A stretch of 64,000 bases of DNA from the NCBI GenBank assembly GCA_965644295.1, contig CBFFRP010000146.1:310001-374000 (forward strand), given 5' to 3'. The position numbers were made by a program, and so were the translations under genes. This document shows, in pieces, positions 11,669-24,300 of the stretch (position 1 is its first letter; each line of letters begins with the position of its first letter). The stretch comes from Paraphysomonas bandaiensis. Its lineage: Eukaryota > Chrysophyceae. The notes below the pieces were generated by a model. That model saw nothing but the letters and a program-made list of their open reading frames with translations, did not search any database and was not told the origin of the DNA.

Positions 11669-12775
11669 CAGGCTTGCGTAGCAATTGATTGCAATTCATT
11701 GGTGAGAGGTATCGAACAATAATAATTTCAAAATTTGAATTATTTACTAAGCATCAAATTATTGGCATTGGCTTCAGTTATCTATTACATTTTCGAATGA
11801 CTTCCTTCTCATTGCGAAGGTGCCGATTTGTACACAGAAATATTTGCTAGCTAAATCCAGTCATAATAATCTTAGCTCTCACAAACATTGGTAGAGTTAT
11901 ACAAAAAGAATGCTTCATACAGATATCATGTTGGCTGTTCGTTTTGTACTTTTGATGCTTTCGGTTGTCTTTGAGCAAACAAATGTCCTTTCTCTTAATC
12001 CTCTTTCTAATTGTTGAAGTCTCCTTCGTTTGCAGGTTCATCACTTATCAAAAAGCTCCACATCTGTGCTTTTTCTGTGTAGTTTAGTTTATCTTTTATA
12101 CCACGCTGAGTCTTGATTACTTTATCGAAATCTGTATTTTCTATTCGTGGCCTGCAAAACCAATTTATGGTACTAGGAACCCACATGACTGTCCACTTAA
12201 TCTAGCCATTATCGGGTTGCAAGCAGTTTTGTCATCAGAAATATAGTAAACTCAATTGAAGTTCACTGTAACCTCCGATTGATTCTGCTGCAAAATCAAT
12301 GTCGGAATCTTAATCATTTTGGACTAATCGAATAGTTTGGGTATTAGGATGCCTGCTGAAGTCAAGCATTTGGCTATTCACTTTAAGGAATCAAAAATCC
12401 TGAAATTAGTAGATGTCAGATATCAGGTATATCAACATTCAACTTGCTCATTACGTTTGCTTTGAGTGATAGAGCAAAAGTGATGCACCTTGTGGTGCTT
12501 GCGGTGACGCACAAGTAGCTTTCGTAGCGTTAAATAGTAGGATATTAGAGTTAAGCACTAGGTAGTAAAATTGCAATGCTAAATTAGTTCTGACTCTTAA
12601 ACTCCAATTGCTAAGCTATAATAGATATTCGTTATTCACTACTATACTCGAGCCAGAAATTAATAGTAATAATTAATTGGCAACATTTACCAAGATTAAT
12701 TATTGTGTATTGTATATATCATTTTTTAAACCAATTTGTTTAATTTGCAACTCAATTAGTTGGTGCGCAAGCCTG
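11669..12775. mobile_element. hAT-like non-autonomous DNA transposon
   Basis: The left end begins CAGGCTTGCGTAGCAATTG and the right end is its imperfect inverse, finishing GTGCGCAAGCCTG. The flanking 8-mers are CTACATAT and CTACTTAC, a plausible decayed 8-bp target-site duplication, which is the hAT length. Related ends occur at 25396 and at the 25945-26627 element. There is no transposase frame inside. A copy of dispersed repeat A is nested at about 12330-12620. Confidence 0.6.
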
Positions 12776-12975
12776 CTACTTACTACGCACGCATTCGATG
12801 ACATTGCTAAGTAGCACTCTGATAAGAGAGACAGAAATACTAATGTGTTACACTACCAAATATAGTCTTTAAATTATCATAAGCTATTAAAAGGAATGAC
12901 ATCAGGGTGAAACACAGGAGCAGAAGTTAAACCAAATATATCTAATGTTACTTCTTCGCCTTGATCCAATGGGTC
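12776..12975. other. Spacer
   Basis: AT-rich; contains the 3' untranslated region of LAMTOR3. Nothing else is visible. Confidence 0.4.
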
Positions 12976-13528
12976 CTATTTACGTTCATTCGCTGAGAGA
13001 GTCACGCAAAACGGCTTTAGTGTTTCGCTAATCAAGGGAATGAACTCATCCATTATTCCAATATTTGCACTTTCTTCAAGAAGAACAGAAACAACAACCA
13101 ACTCCACCTTGAACTGAAGTACGATACTGCGATCGTTCCAGACAATCGTATACACCACGTTGCCCAATCTCAATCTGGAAGACTGTAGTTTGCATATAAA
13201 TATATCAAAACATATTTGATTATATCTAATCACCAACCTGTTCAGCAGAAACAGTGAAGCTTGGAACAAGATTATAGGATTCATCTTGCGTGCAGTCTTC
13301 GCGATTAACTAAAACACAAGTCATTACTCACATCTCAGGAGTGCATCCACTGAACTCACCACAACAAAGTTCTGTTCCCTCTGAACTACATAGTGATATT
13401 GACCTGATATCAGGGTACTTTGATATTGATTTTTGTAAGAATGTTTCCAATGCTGCTCCCTGATTGATGATACATTACATATATATATATAACTACACGG
13501 ATATTATATACATACACACCTTTGGCAT
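12976..13528 (-). CDS. LAMTOR3: Ragulator complex protein LAMTOR3 (MP1)
   Basis: Roadblock-fold scaffold of the lysosomal Ragulator complex that anchors Rag GTPases, mTORC1 and MAPK signalling. Four exons on the minus strand: 13528-13520, 13459-13360, 13308-13238 and 13182-12976. The introns are 60, 51 and 55 bp and all join in phase. The product is 128 residues against about 124 in animals. The second exon matches the N-terminal helix (AALETFLQKSI) and first strand (RSISLCSSEG). The last exon matches the diagnostic stretch: SSRLRLGN, then VLQFKVELVVVSVLLEESANIGIM and a final LISETLKPF helix. The first exon contributes only three codons. Confidence 0.87.
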
Positions 13529-14014
13529 GTTAGTTACGTTAATTAACGAATGCTGAGGTTATAAGTACTCTGAACTACGTCAGATGGATGGGGTGATATG
13601 CTATCTACCACGTTAGAGCTATAGATATCACGAGATTGTGTTGTTTAGTTATGAGTTGGTGATATATGCTGGACTGTCACAGGGCTCATACAGATGGATG
13701 TACTGTACTGTTCAGTGCCAAGACACTGTGTGTAATGTATAGAAATACACTGTACACATACTGTCACCATGTGCTGCTGTATACAGAGTATATGACTGTA
13801 TACCTTTGATGTACAGCAGCCTAAATACTACTGTGTATGTTGTACGCTGGTATACTGCTGCTGTCATACATGTACAACATATACCAGGTATACGTATACA
13901 CTATACATACATCCCCATCCTACCAAACTCTATACTGTCACACTATATATATATATATGCATATATATCTGTGGCAGCTGGAATTGATTAGCAAGTTCAG
14001 TCACAACTCCAAAC
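13529..14014. promoter_or_regulatory. Divergent promoter region of LAMTOR3 and PHF5A
   Basis: A 486-bp spacer between divergent conserved genes. It contains many TGTACA, GTATAC and TATATA palindromic hexamers. No specific transcription factor site can be assigned. Confidence 0.4.
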
Positions 14015-14553
14015 ATGGCAAAACATCATCCTGATTTGGTATTCTGCAGAAAACAACCTGGTATAGGTATGATAGATATCTGCTAAGTGCTCTCTGTATA
14101 TAACTGTTGTATGTATGTGCAGCTATTGGGAGACTGTGCGAGAAATGTAAAAATAAATACTATTGTGATTATCTTGTACTGATAAAGTGTTAGGTGATGG
14201 AAAATGCGTAATATGTGATTCCTATGTACGTCCTCATGTTTTAGTAAGAATTTGTGATGAATGCAACTACGGCTCGTTTGAGGTGAGTCAGTTATTATAT
14301 CATTGCACCTTTGTAGCGTATATAATCTTATATAGGGACGTTGCATTATTGATGGTGCCCCTGGAATATCGGATGCTTACTACTGCAGAGAATGTACTCT
14401 ACAAGAGAAAGATGTAAGTGCACATCATGTAATGTCATGCTTGCAGGCTCAATGTTTTTACAGCGGGATGGATGTCCAAAGATTATAAATTTAGGAATAT
14501 CTCGGACGGATCTATTTTATGAAAGAAAAAAGTATGGATTTAAGAAAAGGTGA
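14015..14553 (+). CDS. PHF5A: PHD finger-like protein 5A, SF3b14b/Rds3
   Basis: Zinc-binding core subunit of the SF3b complex in the U2 snRNP. Five exons: 14015-14066, 14123-14146, 14194-14282, 14336-14413 and 14464-14553. The four introns are 56, 47, 53 and 50 bp. The spliced product is 110 residues, exactly the universal length. It starts [16 protein letters not shown] and ends [11 protein letters not shown]. The zinc-knot cysteines are all present (FCR, LCEKC, KCVIC, ICDEC, GRC, YYCREC, GCPK). One exon is only 24 nt. One departure from the usual sequence is CIIDGAPG, where many species have CVICGGPG, so one CxxC loses its second cysteine. Confidence 0.97.
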
Positions 14554-15040
14554 CGTCATGTCCATATAGTTAGAATGCAGTAATTGGATCTCGAACATTC
14601 TCCTGCGTTTGAGTTCAGGCTGTGTGTTTACATCAGCCAGGTACTTCCTACTTCAGTATATCTATATAATAATTATGCTGTAATTCACGCTTTTGTCGCT
14701 TTCAAATTTGAAGATAGTGTACAGTTAGACATGACTAGATGGCAGCTTTCAGATAGATAGTAGGAGAAATTATTTACTGAAGAGTAAGAGGAAATCGTGA
14801 TATTTTCATCCTGCTGATTGAATAAAATAAACAAATAAATTTCTATTATTGAAATTGCAATAAAATTCGCAACTGTAATCGACTACAAACTTAATTGTTT
14901 CGCAGGATCGCTTTTCATACATACTATAATTTATAATTGTATCGCTTTTCAAAGAATTACTGAACGATATCGCATAGTTTACTTATTTATTTTGAAACAG
15001 AAAGAGTTGTGTATACCGCTGTAATAAGATCTCACTTTCC
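14554..15040. other. Spacer with no clear gene
   Basis: AT-rich sequence with frequent stops in all frames. It may hold upstream introns of the following exon pair, but I could not follow exons further upstream. Confidence 0.35.
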
Positions 15041-15375
15041 AGGGTTAGGGAACAATTTTTTGAAAAATATATTGATTGGTGGACAGGTGAAAAATTCGAT
15101 CAATATTGTTTATGTTAAACTGGTTTCTTAACTGTAAGGTCCCCAGTCGCGTAGTATGGACTTCCAATATATGTGAATGCCTGTTCAGCGCAGATAACCT
15201 TACTATATCAGCATTGCACAAACGTATTCATCCTAGTACATTGCTGTTGTTTCTGAAAGCTTATCGTGAGTTGTGGCCGGATGAAACCATATTTCAAATA
15301 ATTTTGAATGAATATGGTGATGTTGACGTCACCGATGACGACACAGAGTATGAGTATGAGGAAAATAGATATTAG
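15041..15375 (+). CDS. 3' exons of an uncharacterised gene
   Basis: Two in-phase pieces look coding. One follows TTTCCAG and ends ATTGGTGGACAG just before a GTGAAA donor at about 15086. The other starts after a CTGTAAG acceptor at 15138 and runs to TAG at 15373-15375. Together they read GGQ-VPSRVVW, then a helical LHKRIHPSTLLLFLKAYRELWPDE-type segment and an acidic, tyrosine-rich tail (DDDTEYEYEENRY). The upstream part of the gene is not recognisable, so this may be a truncated or decayed gene. No family is assigned. Confidence 0.35.
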
Positions 15376-16908
15376 CAAAGCACTAAGCAGCACTGGTAGT
15401 GCAGTGGGTTTGATTATCATGTGATCTTAGTGACGATTACTACTAATCTACTAATGGAGTCTATGAAGGGGTTTAGATACTGATAAATGATACTAATACA
15501 TAGCAATACACCGTGTGGAGAAGTAGAGAATACACCATATTTCAGCGAAATATAGTGCTAGAAATATATCAGTTATAGACTACGGTTATCCTGCTTACAC
15601 GCTAACAGCAACATCTACAACAGGGAGAAACGCATGCAATTGCAGAGCCATTCGAGGCGCGTATATGTGCTAATTCGTTATTATTATACCTACTCCATTC
15701 AAAAAAAAATTGAAGACACGCCAAGACCATATTTCATTGGAGCGAAGATGTCAGACAACTGTTTTTGTGTGGTGGGTGCTTGGAAAGGGCTTGACATAGG
15801 AGTAGGGATTGAGTACTGCGCATGGATCGAACTGCGACACACTGGGGCTGCCTCATATCCTACAGAAGGAGTAGAAGGAACAATGGTATGGAATCCTTGT
15901 CTCTGAAAAAATTAAAAAGGATAAGGTATGATGGGATAAGACTCATTGTTATTACCTGCTTGTGTTTGACATTACTCTTGCAGTAGCAGTATAGTCGCTT
16001 CTTCCTCCTAACGAGGTAACAATCCTTGCATATTTTCTTAACAGAAGAACGGACTTTCATTATTTAATATATATGAACTATACCACAATGATAGTGATAG
16101 TTTGCCCAGTGATGTATGTATGTGTGTATATTGTATATAGTGTGTGTGTGTTCACTATGTTTGCAACCACAACACGCACATTGTGATGGTGGCCGACACG
16201 ACAGCCGGCCCGGCCTGTATACCGGTATACTGCTGTAAACAGGCATCCATCAAAGGTTTATTTCATAAAAAAAACGATCTATGTAAACTAAAAGCAGGAT
16301 TTTCGAGAGTTGTGTAGAATAAATTCCACAAGGCACAAAGCGAGAAATTGATTAAAAAATGTGTTTTTTTTCAAAAAAAGTTGTCGCAAAAAAGACCATA
16401 GACGGGCTACATATACTCTACTATCCGTTTGCCTGTTTGTACACGACTATGCTGCCATATATTTAACATATGACGGTTTTATCATATAATGTACTCTGTA
16501 AATGTAAGGCTGGTAGTGCATACTGTATTCAGACTATAAAAACTCCAGTTTCATACAATGATTGCTGTAAAAGTGGAATTATTTTAAGGGTTTAGGGCTT
16601 AGGATTAGTAGAAACAAATCTTTTTTTCATTATAATCCCGAAATTCCCAGTTTCTAAACCCTAAACCCGTAATATAGGGATTTCCTAGAGCCTACAGTCG
16701 ACATGAACATAGAGGGGAGGTGGAGGGATGGTTTGACGCACATATAGCACTGGAACGTACTCACTGACTCATATATTCACCATATGGAATTAGTTTGCCA
16801 CACTGCTTGGTATCCTTATAATCCCATAGCCTATCAGCCTCTGCTTATGGTTTCAACGTATCTTCTTGGTGGATCTATCTGTGTATAGAGAGCGATATAT
16901 GCATATAC
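15376..16908. other. Long spacer with telomere-like inverted motif
   Basis: No convincing gene. A plus-strand frame at 15634-15906 is unsupported. Around 16590-16670 the motif GGGTTTAGGGCTTAGG is followed about 50 bp later by its inverse, CTAAACCCTAAACCC, which is plant-type telomere-like sequence in hairpin arrangement. Confidence 0.4.
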
Positions 16909-19412
16909 ATGAAGAGAATGACCAGTCGAATGAATATGAAGTCCCTCATTAGCACCTACCCACGCGAGATATTTCTTTTTGCCACAATCATATCAAGCAT
17001 AGCTGCTTTCTTACCTATTATGAGTGGGTTCCACATCGGTCATGTGCCGATGTTCGGGTCAGGCTCTGATAAGTACTGGTTTTATTACCAGCTGTGTCTT
17101 GTGATTGCTCTTTCATCTGCTCTGCCCATGACTTTCGACACACTACTAGATTTCCGGCTCCCAGTAAGTACTTTACTGCCAAGATGGTGTGTAGTGCTAT
17201 CTCTGACAGTTCCCAATATTATTGCCTGCATTGTTTTGGAGAATATTACGAAGGAAACGGTATCTATTGCATGTTGTTGCGTAATTATGCGCGAGACGTT
17301 GATTCGTGGCACATTATTGAGCTTTCTTCTTCATAGCGATTGTTCCTTGAAAACTGCAGTAGTTGTGGTTGGAGGTGGCACTTTCAATTTATTTTCTCTT
17401 CAAGTGTGGCTCTGGGGAAGTATTGACGGATTAAGTATCAATCCTTGTTGGATTCTGATCGCACGAGTACTGAACTTTTTTACTTTAGTAGTTATTAGTG
17501 TTATGCTCATGTTACAGTACCAGGAGTCAAAGCGAACACAAGTGTCACGCTTATATATGACAATTTACGGTACACTCTATGTTATGAACTGCATTTTAAA
17601 AACGGTCGTGGTTGTATTCTTTGGGGATCTGCGATATGTGGTTGTTGGAGATGTCCTCATAGGTATATTTGCAACTACAATACCAGGTCGTCAAGCACGG
17701 CATGAAAGGTCTATTGCAGAAGTGAGTATTATTTTTATATATTCAGTTCATACTTACCTACGATATTTGCAGCATATTGTTAGCACGAAGCGAGATTTTA
17801 TGAGCTATATGTCTCATGAGATTCGCACCCCTCTCAATACCGTATACATGGGTGTTCAACTGCTTGCAAAAGAGTGTGCTGGAAGCACCTTTAACTCTGA
17901 TGTAATGGGAATCATTAAAGATATTGACTCGTCGTGTCAGGTTGCGATCAGCATTTTGAATGAGTTTCTGATGGCTAATAAGATTGAATCGGGGAACCTT
18001 ACACTCGATTTTGACGTAGTCGAAGTCACGGAACTGTTATCCTCGGCGACAGTTCCATTCAACGTACAGGTGAAGAGCATTAGTGGTCGTATTTGCGTGT
18101 GATGTGAGTGTCAACATATAGGCCCGTCAGAAGGGTGTGCGGTACTCGTGTAACGGTGATACGAACATAGATCCGGTTTTCTTGACGAAGAGTATTTACA
18201 TGGAGGTGGATATTCGGAAGATTAGCCAAGTTATAAGAAATCTAATATCGAACGCCCTGAAGTTTACTCCAGCCGGAGGACGGGTCGATGTATATGCATT
18301 TCTAACTCCGAAGCACAAGCAGAGACGAAATAACGGGTCGTTTTCTGTCCATCCCTTCATATCACAAGAGGATGCGATGATTGGTTTTCCCCAGCACGGT
18401 GAAGTGGATATCACGACAGCGGAATTGTCGAACTACTACCTTAGGGTTGAGGTTCATGACAGTGGAGTTGGTATCTCGAAGGTATGCACATACTATTGAT
18501 GCTTTCAGTATTGTTCAGGCTGCTTTGATATCAGGAAAACCAAGAAAAACTGTTCAAAGGTGTCGTTCAATTTAATGCGGCTCAGTTACAAAATGGCGGA
18601 GGGTCTGGATTAGGACTCTGGAGTAAGTACTTTTTTTTTATTTTCTGTACCCTGATGGGTCGATGTGTAGTTTCCAAGAATATAGTAGACATGCACGGTG
18701 GAACCATAGGGGTTACATCGAACCCAGGGACTGGATCCGTTTTTTACTTTCAGCTCGATTGCTTCAAGCAGTTTTCTTCAGCCAACGATGGAAGGACCTC
18801 AACGGCGAATTTCGATGTATATAAGTTCAAAGAATTTGAGGACTCTTCGAACTTGGAGCGAAAGAGTCAAAGTAGTGCAAGCGAACCCAAGCCTACCCGT
18901 TTCGGAAATGTGTTAATCGTGGATGACTCTGCAGTTAATCGGAAAATGGTCAGTCGGATGCTTTCTTCCAGGTCGACACAGATTTCACAAGCCGAGAATG
19001 GTCGAGATGCATTATTGATAGTGAGAGAGTCAATGGAGGGAAATATTAGCCACTTTAATGTTATTATTATGGATGCAATGATGCCTGAAATGGGTGGTCC
19101 TGAAGCCACGAGACGCATACGTGACCTCGGCTATACAGGAGTGATAGTATTTTTGACAGGTAACGTTAGACCTGAAGAACGCGCGGAGTATTTACATGCC
19201 GGGGCGGATGATGTGGTTAGGAAACCATGCACACTGGATGGTCTGGAGGAAGCGATTAATATGGGTACTTTTCTTTATTGTTGCGCTATTTTCTAACATA
19301 GTTTACAGCCAGTAGGAAACGGGTAGAGTCGACCAGAACAGTAACGAGTTACGGATCCACAAATATTTCTCGACGAGATTTTCCCGAAACTGCGGAAGTC
19401 AGTGTTGTCTAG
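16909..19412 (+). CDS. Hybrid sensor histidine kinase with response-regulator domain
   Basis: Two-component phosphorelay sensor in a membrane. Six exons: 16909-17721, 17773-18069, 18122-18481, 18535-18622, 18671-19264 and 19309-19412. The introns are 44-53 bp and the product is about 751 residues. The N-terminal ~250 residues form roughly seven hydrophobic helices. The H-box SYMSHEIRTPLNT places the phospho-accepting histidine at H286. The N-box is IRNLISNALKFTPAGG (N414), the G1 box HDSGVGIS (about 483-489), and a GSGLGLW G2 box follows. The receiver domain (about 598-717) has VDDS, the phospho-aspartate D654 in IIMDAMMPEMGG, T682 and K704. All catalytic residues are intact. The short last exon is less certain: without splicing the frame would end at 19296. 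No phosphotransfer protein gene is adjacent. Confidence 0.93.
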
Positions 19413-20194
19413 ATACTGCATTTCCTATCTAGTTTCTTATTATTATCTGCCAATACGTTATATTATACATGTTGTCGTACATTATGTCTTGTGAAAACAT
19501 TACTATTTTTATATATCGAAATATAGTGTAAGCTGTCAGCGACCTTACCACAATTTATATTGCAATATATTTCATTTGATCACAGTTATAGCTAATCAAA
19601 GGTTAATAAATCATTATAAATCATAATGACGTAAGTCATAAGATACATCAGATTACAACAATAGCACCCTTCAAGAACATATTCAATTTCGTACTCAGAA
19701 GCTAGGTTCCCCATGTATATAATAGTACAAGTAGTAGTAGTAGTGTTACGAAACGATGAAGAACAGTTACCTGTCTTTAATATATCGACAAGTGGAAATA
19801 GATCAAAACCGTGAAATACAGTTTTAAAGTTTTAACGAATGTGTTAGAAAATGACATAAATGAGAAATACTTTCATCTTTCACTTTATGCTCAATAATCA
19901 ATACAATTAGTCATTCATTGCGAATCCCCATAGTCATTTTATCGCAACTACCAATAATAATTCTTATAGCTATATGTTGCATGTTGCTATGTTAGATGTT
20001 ATATATATATATATCACGATCTTATACACGGTCAATATATTTCAGTTTCACTATTAATACTCTATCACCTCAATAGTTCATTTGATACTGTTAATCACTA
20101 CTGCATTCCTCATTTAACGGTCATAATTCAAAATACCTTAGAACTAAAAGATTTAATTGCTCTCAAACAGCAACAAACGTCATGCTATTAAATA
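19413..20194. other. AT-rich spacer
   Basis: I see no gene here. There is a short AGTAGT run near 19730 and an ATATATATATAT run near 20000. Confidence 0.45.
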
Positions 20195-20590
20195 GTAAAA
20201 TACCCTCAACAAAGTCGGACTCGCACTTTTTCGTGGTGGGAAATAAGTACTGGAGATATTTCCCCGGGAACCTAACGTGAGCAGCATATAGTCAGCAGAT
20301 GTTGTTCTGCCCACTCATAGCCAAATAAATGCTTGTGTGGTACAAGGGAGACTATAATAAGTGTTACTTGTGTAGACATCTTTGGGCCCTGACGAATAAA
20401 CAGGCATCCGGGAGTGGGCCCACCTCAAGGGAATCCGGGACAGGGCCCACCAGAAGGGTATCCGGGGTATTGGGCTGCCTGCAGAAGTTAAGCATCCGGG
20501 ATGTTCACCTTAAGAACTCAAAAGAATTGAAGTCAGCAGATGTCAGGTATATCAACATTCTGCTTGCTCCCTGCGTTTGCTTTGAGTGAT
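20195..20590 (-). repeat. Dispersed repeat B, inverted copy
   Basis: Starts with CCCTCAACAAAGTCGGACTC, passes through AGTCAGCAGATGTTGTTCTG and the GGGCCCACC-CAAGGG-ATCCGGG blocks, and ends in AACATTCTGCTTGC. It is the inverse of the copy at 5440-5665 and similar to the copy at 61110-61440. The plus-strand frame at 20329-20589 is repeat sequence and not a gene. Confidence 0.75.
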
Positions 20591-21180
20591 TGATGCTGAG
20601 TATGAGTTCACATTATTCGATATCTGTGTGGCCAATGACCTAGGTAATGCGTCAAACTTTCCTCATGATGGATGAATGGCAAATGGCAATAATGTGATTA
20701 GACCTGTCATCATGTCTCTCACACACGTCTACTGCCTAGCCTTGGTTTCTCCTGACCCAGGTCATTGAGATTATATATATCAAGGTTCTGGCACTGTTCT
20801 CCAAGAGCAGTGCCAGAGGTACATTTGTGGTGCTTTTATGTTATTCCTGCTTTTAGTAGGTTTTCATCCGAGCGGGGAAGGTGCACGGTTTCCTACTAGT
20901 GTAAGTCACTCGGGAGAAGAGTGCAAGGTGGATACATGTGCTGGACGAGTGCACACAATGGAGGGAAGATACTGGAGTCAGCTTGAATTTTTAACAGATT
21001 TTGGTAGTTTGTGTTAGGATAAGTAGATTGGGAAGGAGCGCATGATCCGGCTTAAACACGCAACTCGTCGTATGCCCATCATGTAGCTAACTAAATCGTG
21101 CTGTATAGTTGAGCACTTGTCGGTGCATGCAATAGTAACTAGATGAGAGTCATGTTATGCATAGTGTCGCGCGAGTTGTA
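20591..21180. other. Unique spacer with two hairpins
   Basis: Contains AATGACCTAGGT near 20631 with its partner ACCCAGGTCATT near 20757, enclosing about 110 bp. It also has a tight stem, CTGGCACTG with CAGTGCCAG, at about 20786-20817. No gene is seen. Confidence 0.5.
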
Positions 21181-21540
21181 GGTTGGTCGCGGCAACGCAC
21201 AAGCTCTTGCGCTTCTTAATAATCAGATATTCAATAAATATAGTAGAATATTCACGAGGTGCAGCCATTTTCGCTCTATTACTCAAAAAGCAAACGCAAT
21301 GAGCACGCAGAATGTTGATACACCTGACATCTATACTTCAGCAGCAGGCAGAAGGCATCCCAATACCCCGGATGTCTGTATATTCGTCAACAAGGCCCAA
21401 AGACGTCTACACAAGAGACACTTATATTAGTGTCCGTCTTGTACCACACAAGTATTTGGCTATGAGTATAGGCAGAAAATTATCATCTGCTGACTTTATA
21501 TCCCGGAGTACTTTTATACAAAGTACAGGATAACGTTTTA
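21181..21540 (+). repeat. Composite of dispersed repeats A and B
   Basis: Pieces of repeat A (AACGCACAAGC, then the inverted TTCGCTCTATTACTCAAA and GCAGAATGTTGAT blocks) lead into a plus-oriented repeat B copy from about 21316. Together with the copy at 20195-20590 it forms another inverted pair around a ~700-bp spacer. Confidence 0.65.
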
Positions 21541-22649
21541 CTAGCGATCCAGCAAGAAACATCAACAAGCAACAAGCACTTACATATATATAGGAGTAGG
21601 TTGTAGTTCACTTTTTCACTCTAGAAACATCAGAGCATATATATACTACAACAAAAACTGTGTACGTATGCTTATGATGAAGTCTCTCTGGTAGAGTTCT
21701 AGTCATTGCGTCTGTTGTCTTCTCCGCTTTGGCACAACCTTGTTTAGCGTTAAAATTGAAGTACGATTTCCCATCTCCCGTTTGCTTTTTCGAACCTAAT
21801 GGTACTTGATTCAGTGATATGCTTGGAGCGTTTATGATTTACCGGGTTCTGAGATAGCATTTTTTGTTGGTATTCTATTTTCCATGGCCTTGATGTTAGT
21901 TAAGAATGAGCAATTTCCAATACACCAATACCAACATTCTGTTCTACAAATCATATCTTTAACAGCTACTATATTTTCAGTTTCTTTGTATACTTTTAAT
22001 AGCTAATGTATATTCTGTATTTCATTGCCACATAGTATACAGGGCAGCTACTAGCGATAGGCTTCAACAAGTTTCAAGTACGCACGTAAGAGTTGGTTGT
22101 AGTTCAATACATATGGATGACTTATGTGTATATCAATTACTTCAACTACTCCTCGTCTAGTAGACTCGGTCAGTGGTCAGTTCATCATAGCCTAAGAAAT
22201 ATCTATAAAATATACAATATCTATCTACAAGCTTCATGGCCTTAGGAGTAGGTAGTAGTTAATATTTTATGACAAGATTTGTCATCTACATTACGAGGAC
22301 AGAACTCAACCAAAAATATGAACTTGTCATACATCACGAATTTGACTCCTCCACATGTGATTCTTTTGACTTCAAGGAACAGAGATCTCTTGAATAGTAG
22401 CACGTAAGAAAGATATAAAACGTGTTCAACATGAAACACAAATGCTAATCTTTGCATATCCTCTTATAATTTGTCAGCTTTCTTATCGCTTACTATATCA
22501 CGACACCATGCTCTCACCATGCTCGATCGCACGCTACACTCAAGTGAGTTAAAGCTAATACTTCATTTCTGAAATCGGTTGCGATCATGAGGAAGTTGCA
22601 TGTCTTCCAACACACCTGGGCCAGCCGGAATTATACTATATAGAGATGA
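21541..22649. other. Spacer with no clear gene
   Basis: I find no supported gene. A 71-codon minus-strand frame at 22242-22457 has no splice partners or family signature that I recognise. Confidence 0.4.
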
Positions 22650-24067
22650 TTAGCATTTCAGCATGTAATTCAGTACGGGACACCTGTAGCAGTTGAGATT
22701 GGTGTGCGAAGTAAAGTAATGCCCCTTAATATGGTCCATGCGGATAACCGAACCAATCACAGGATGTTGATAGAGCTCTCGCATATAATTAGTTGTATTC
22801 ACATACGAGGAAATTGGTCGTTTATTACACTAACCATTATATCACTATAGACAAGTGAAGCAGACGGGCACGAAACGCACCTTGAAATATACGACATACA
22901 CTTCATCATATCGAATGAGAGTCATAAATAGCCTCAAATCCATTCCAGTCAATTGGCTTCCGCAGATATACCTAAACATATGTTTAACGTAAAAACAAAA
23001 CGATGCGTTTCCGAAACCTATTGGTGGCCAAAATCTGTTCCACTCTATCAAGGGCATCGTAGAGTTCAGCCACAGCAGAGTTATAAGCCCCCTGAGTCTT
23101 CGCGAATCCGCAACGATACACTCCTATATTTCGTGCTAATTAAATATACATTACAAACAGCATACACAAGTGAACCATTATTAATTTTATCGTATATCCA
23201 CTCATTTGCAGCGTCAATATCGGCAACGAGGTGTGCAGGATAAAGATCTAATTCCCTTTCTTTACTTCCTTCAGGGAGCAGATGATTGAAGGATGAGTTG
23301 AACATACGCAGAATTTCCTGGCTCTCGTTGTTCACAATACAGTTAGTTTTTTTGTCCCATAGAACAGGAACTGTGTATTTTCCATTTCTGCGAAGTGTGA
23401 ATAATAAATATAGAGACATGATCAAATCTTACGTGTCATTCGAGAGGTCATACAAATCCCTTATAGACGCCGCGTTATTCAACGGATCAGGAATACATCC
23501 ATCGCATGGCATAGAACCTTGCCCAGACATCGGAACGATGGGAGCATCAGTTGGACTAGAATATTATAAGTGTACGAATTGAGAGAGAACACCTTTCACC
23601 TTCTGAATACCCATCCGGCATGTGTGTCATTCGGATCATCTGGTCTTGTCCGCTGCCAGCTATAGTGCGTAATAGATACTCCAATAAATTTTTCTAAACC
23701 TTTGAGGCGAAGCATACAGAGTGTACCATTAGCCCATGGGCTGATACACACACCACTCTATTAGTGCCAGTTATCAGATGGGACATGCCGTTACCATGCA
23801 TATGAGATGTACAGATGATATCTGTTTGCATCAGGAGTAAATTCAGGATGATCAACTGATATAAACTCCCTAAATTTCGACTCTGTCTGTATAAACATAC
23901 ATGAATACGTGCCTCTCATGTCTCATATATATATATACCCTCTTAAAGGCTCCGCTGTCGTCTATATCTTCAAGAGCTGATCGAATCTTCTTTGTGGGTC
24001 TATCAGATGACATTCTTGCAATATATTGTCTTCTATATTTAATTAATGCCCTTCCTCTTGACAGCAT
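22650..24067 (-). CDS. ECM4: Glutathionyl-hydroquinone reductase / omega-like glutathione S-transferase (ECM4/Gto type)
   Basis: Cysteine-type glutathione transferase that reduces glutathionyl-quinones in the cytosol or an organelle. Eight exons on the minus strand: 24067-23939, 23886-23795, 23740-23600, 23555-23433, 23387-23176, 23123-23018, 22971-22881 and 22829-22650. All phases fit and the product is 357 residues, near the usual ~350. The active-site motif is YACPWANGT with the catalytic cysteine at about residue 74. Other family blocks are TVPVLWDKK, IVNNESQEI, NHLLPE, DLYPAHL, NEWIYDKINNG, GFAKTQGAY, RYICGSQLTGMDLRLFMTLIRYDEVY, and HIKGHYFTSH near the end. The first ~43 residues are basic with hydroxylated residues and may be a mitochondrial presequence. 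Confidence 0.94.
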
Positions 24068-24300
24068 TATGATTATGATGCATGTATGTATGTATGTATG
24101 GATGCATATGCATAAACGTCATATATCTAGAGCAGTATCTGCGTATCTGTACGTAGTATCTGTACACACCTGATACTCTACGAGGAATACCATACCATAA
24201 AGAGATCTGTATAGACGGTATTTTGGCTGTGGAGTTCTAAATTCAATGGAGAATTTTCAAGGAATATGTAGTAAATATATAGTCCTGTAGTCAGTGCACG
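24068..24300. other. Upstream region of the ECM4-type gene
   Basis: Short spacer with ATGTATGTATGT repeats; probable promoter of the minus-strand gene. Confidence 0.35.

Noticed and set aside
15634-15906. 90-codon plus-strand frame
   Set aside because: No splice sites in phase, no recognisable motif and low-complexity start.
20329-20589. 86-codon frame with repeated SG-GPT motifs
   Set aside because: It lies entirely inside dispersed repeat B.
22242-22457. 71-codon minus-strand frame upstream of nothing recognisable
   Set aside because: Hydrophobic by composition but without partners or family signature.
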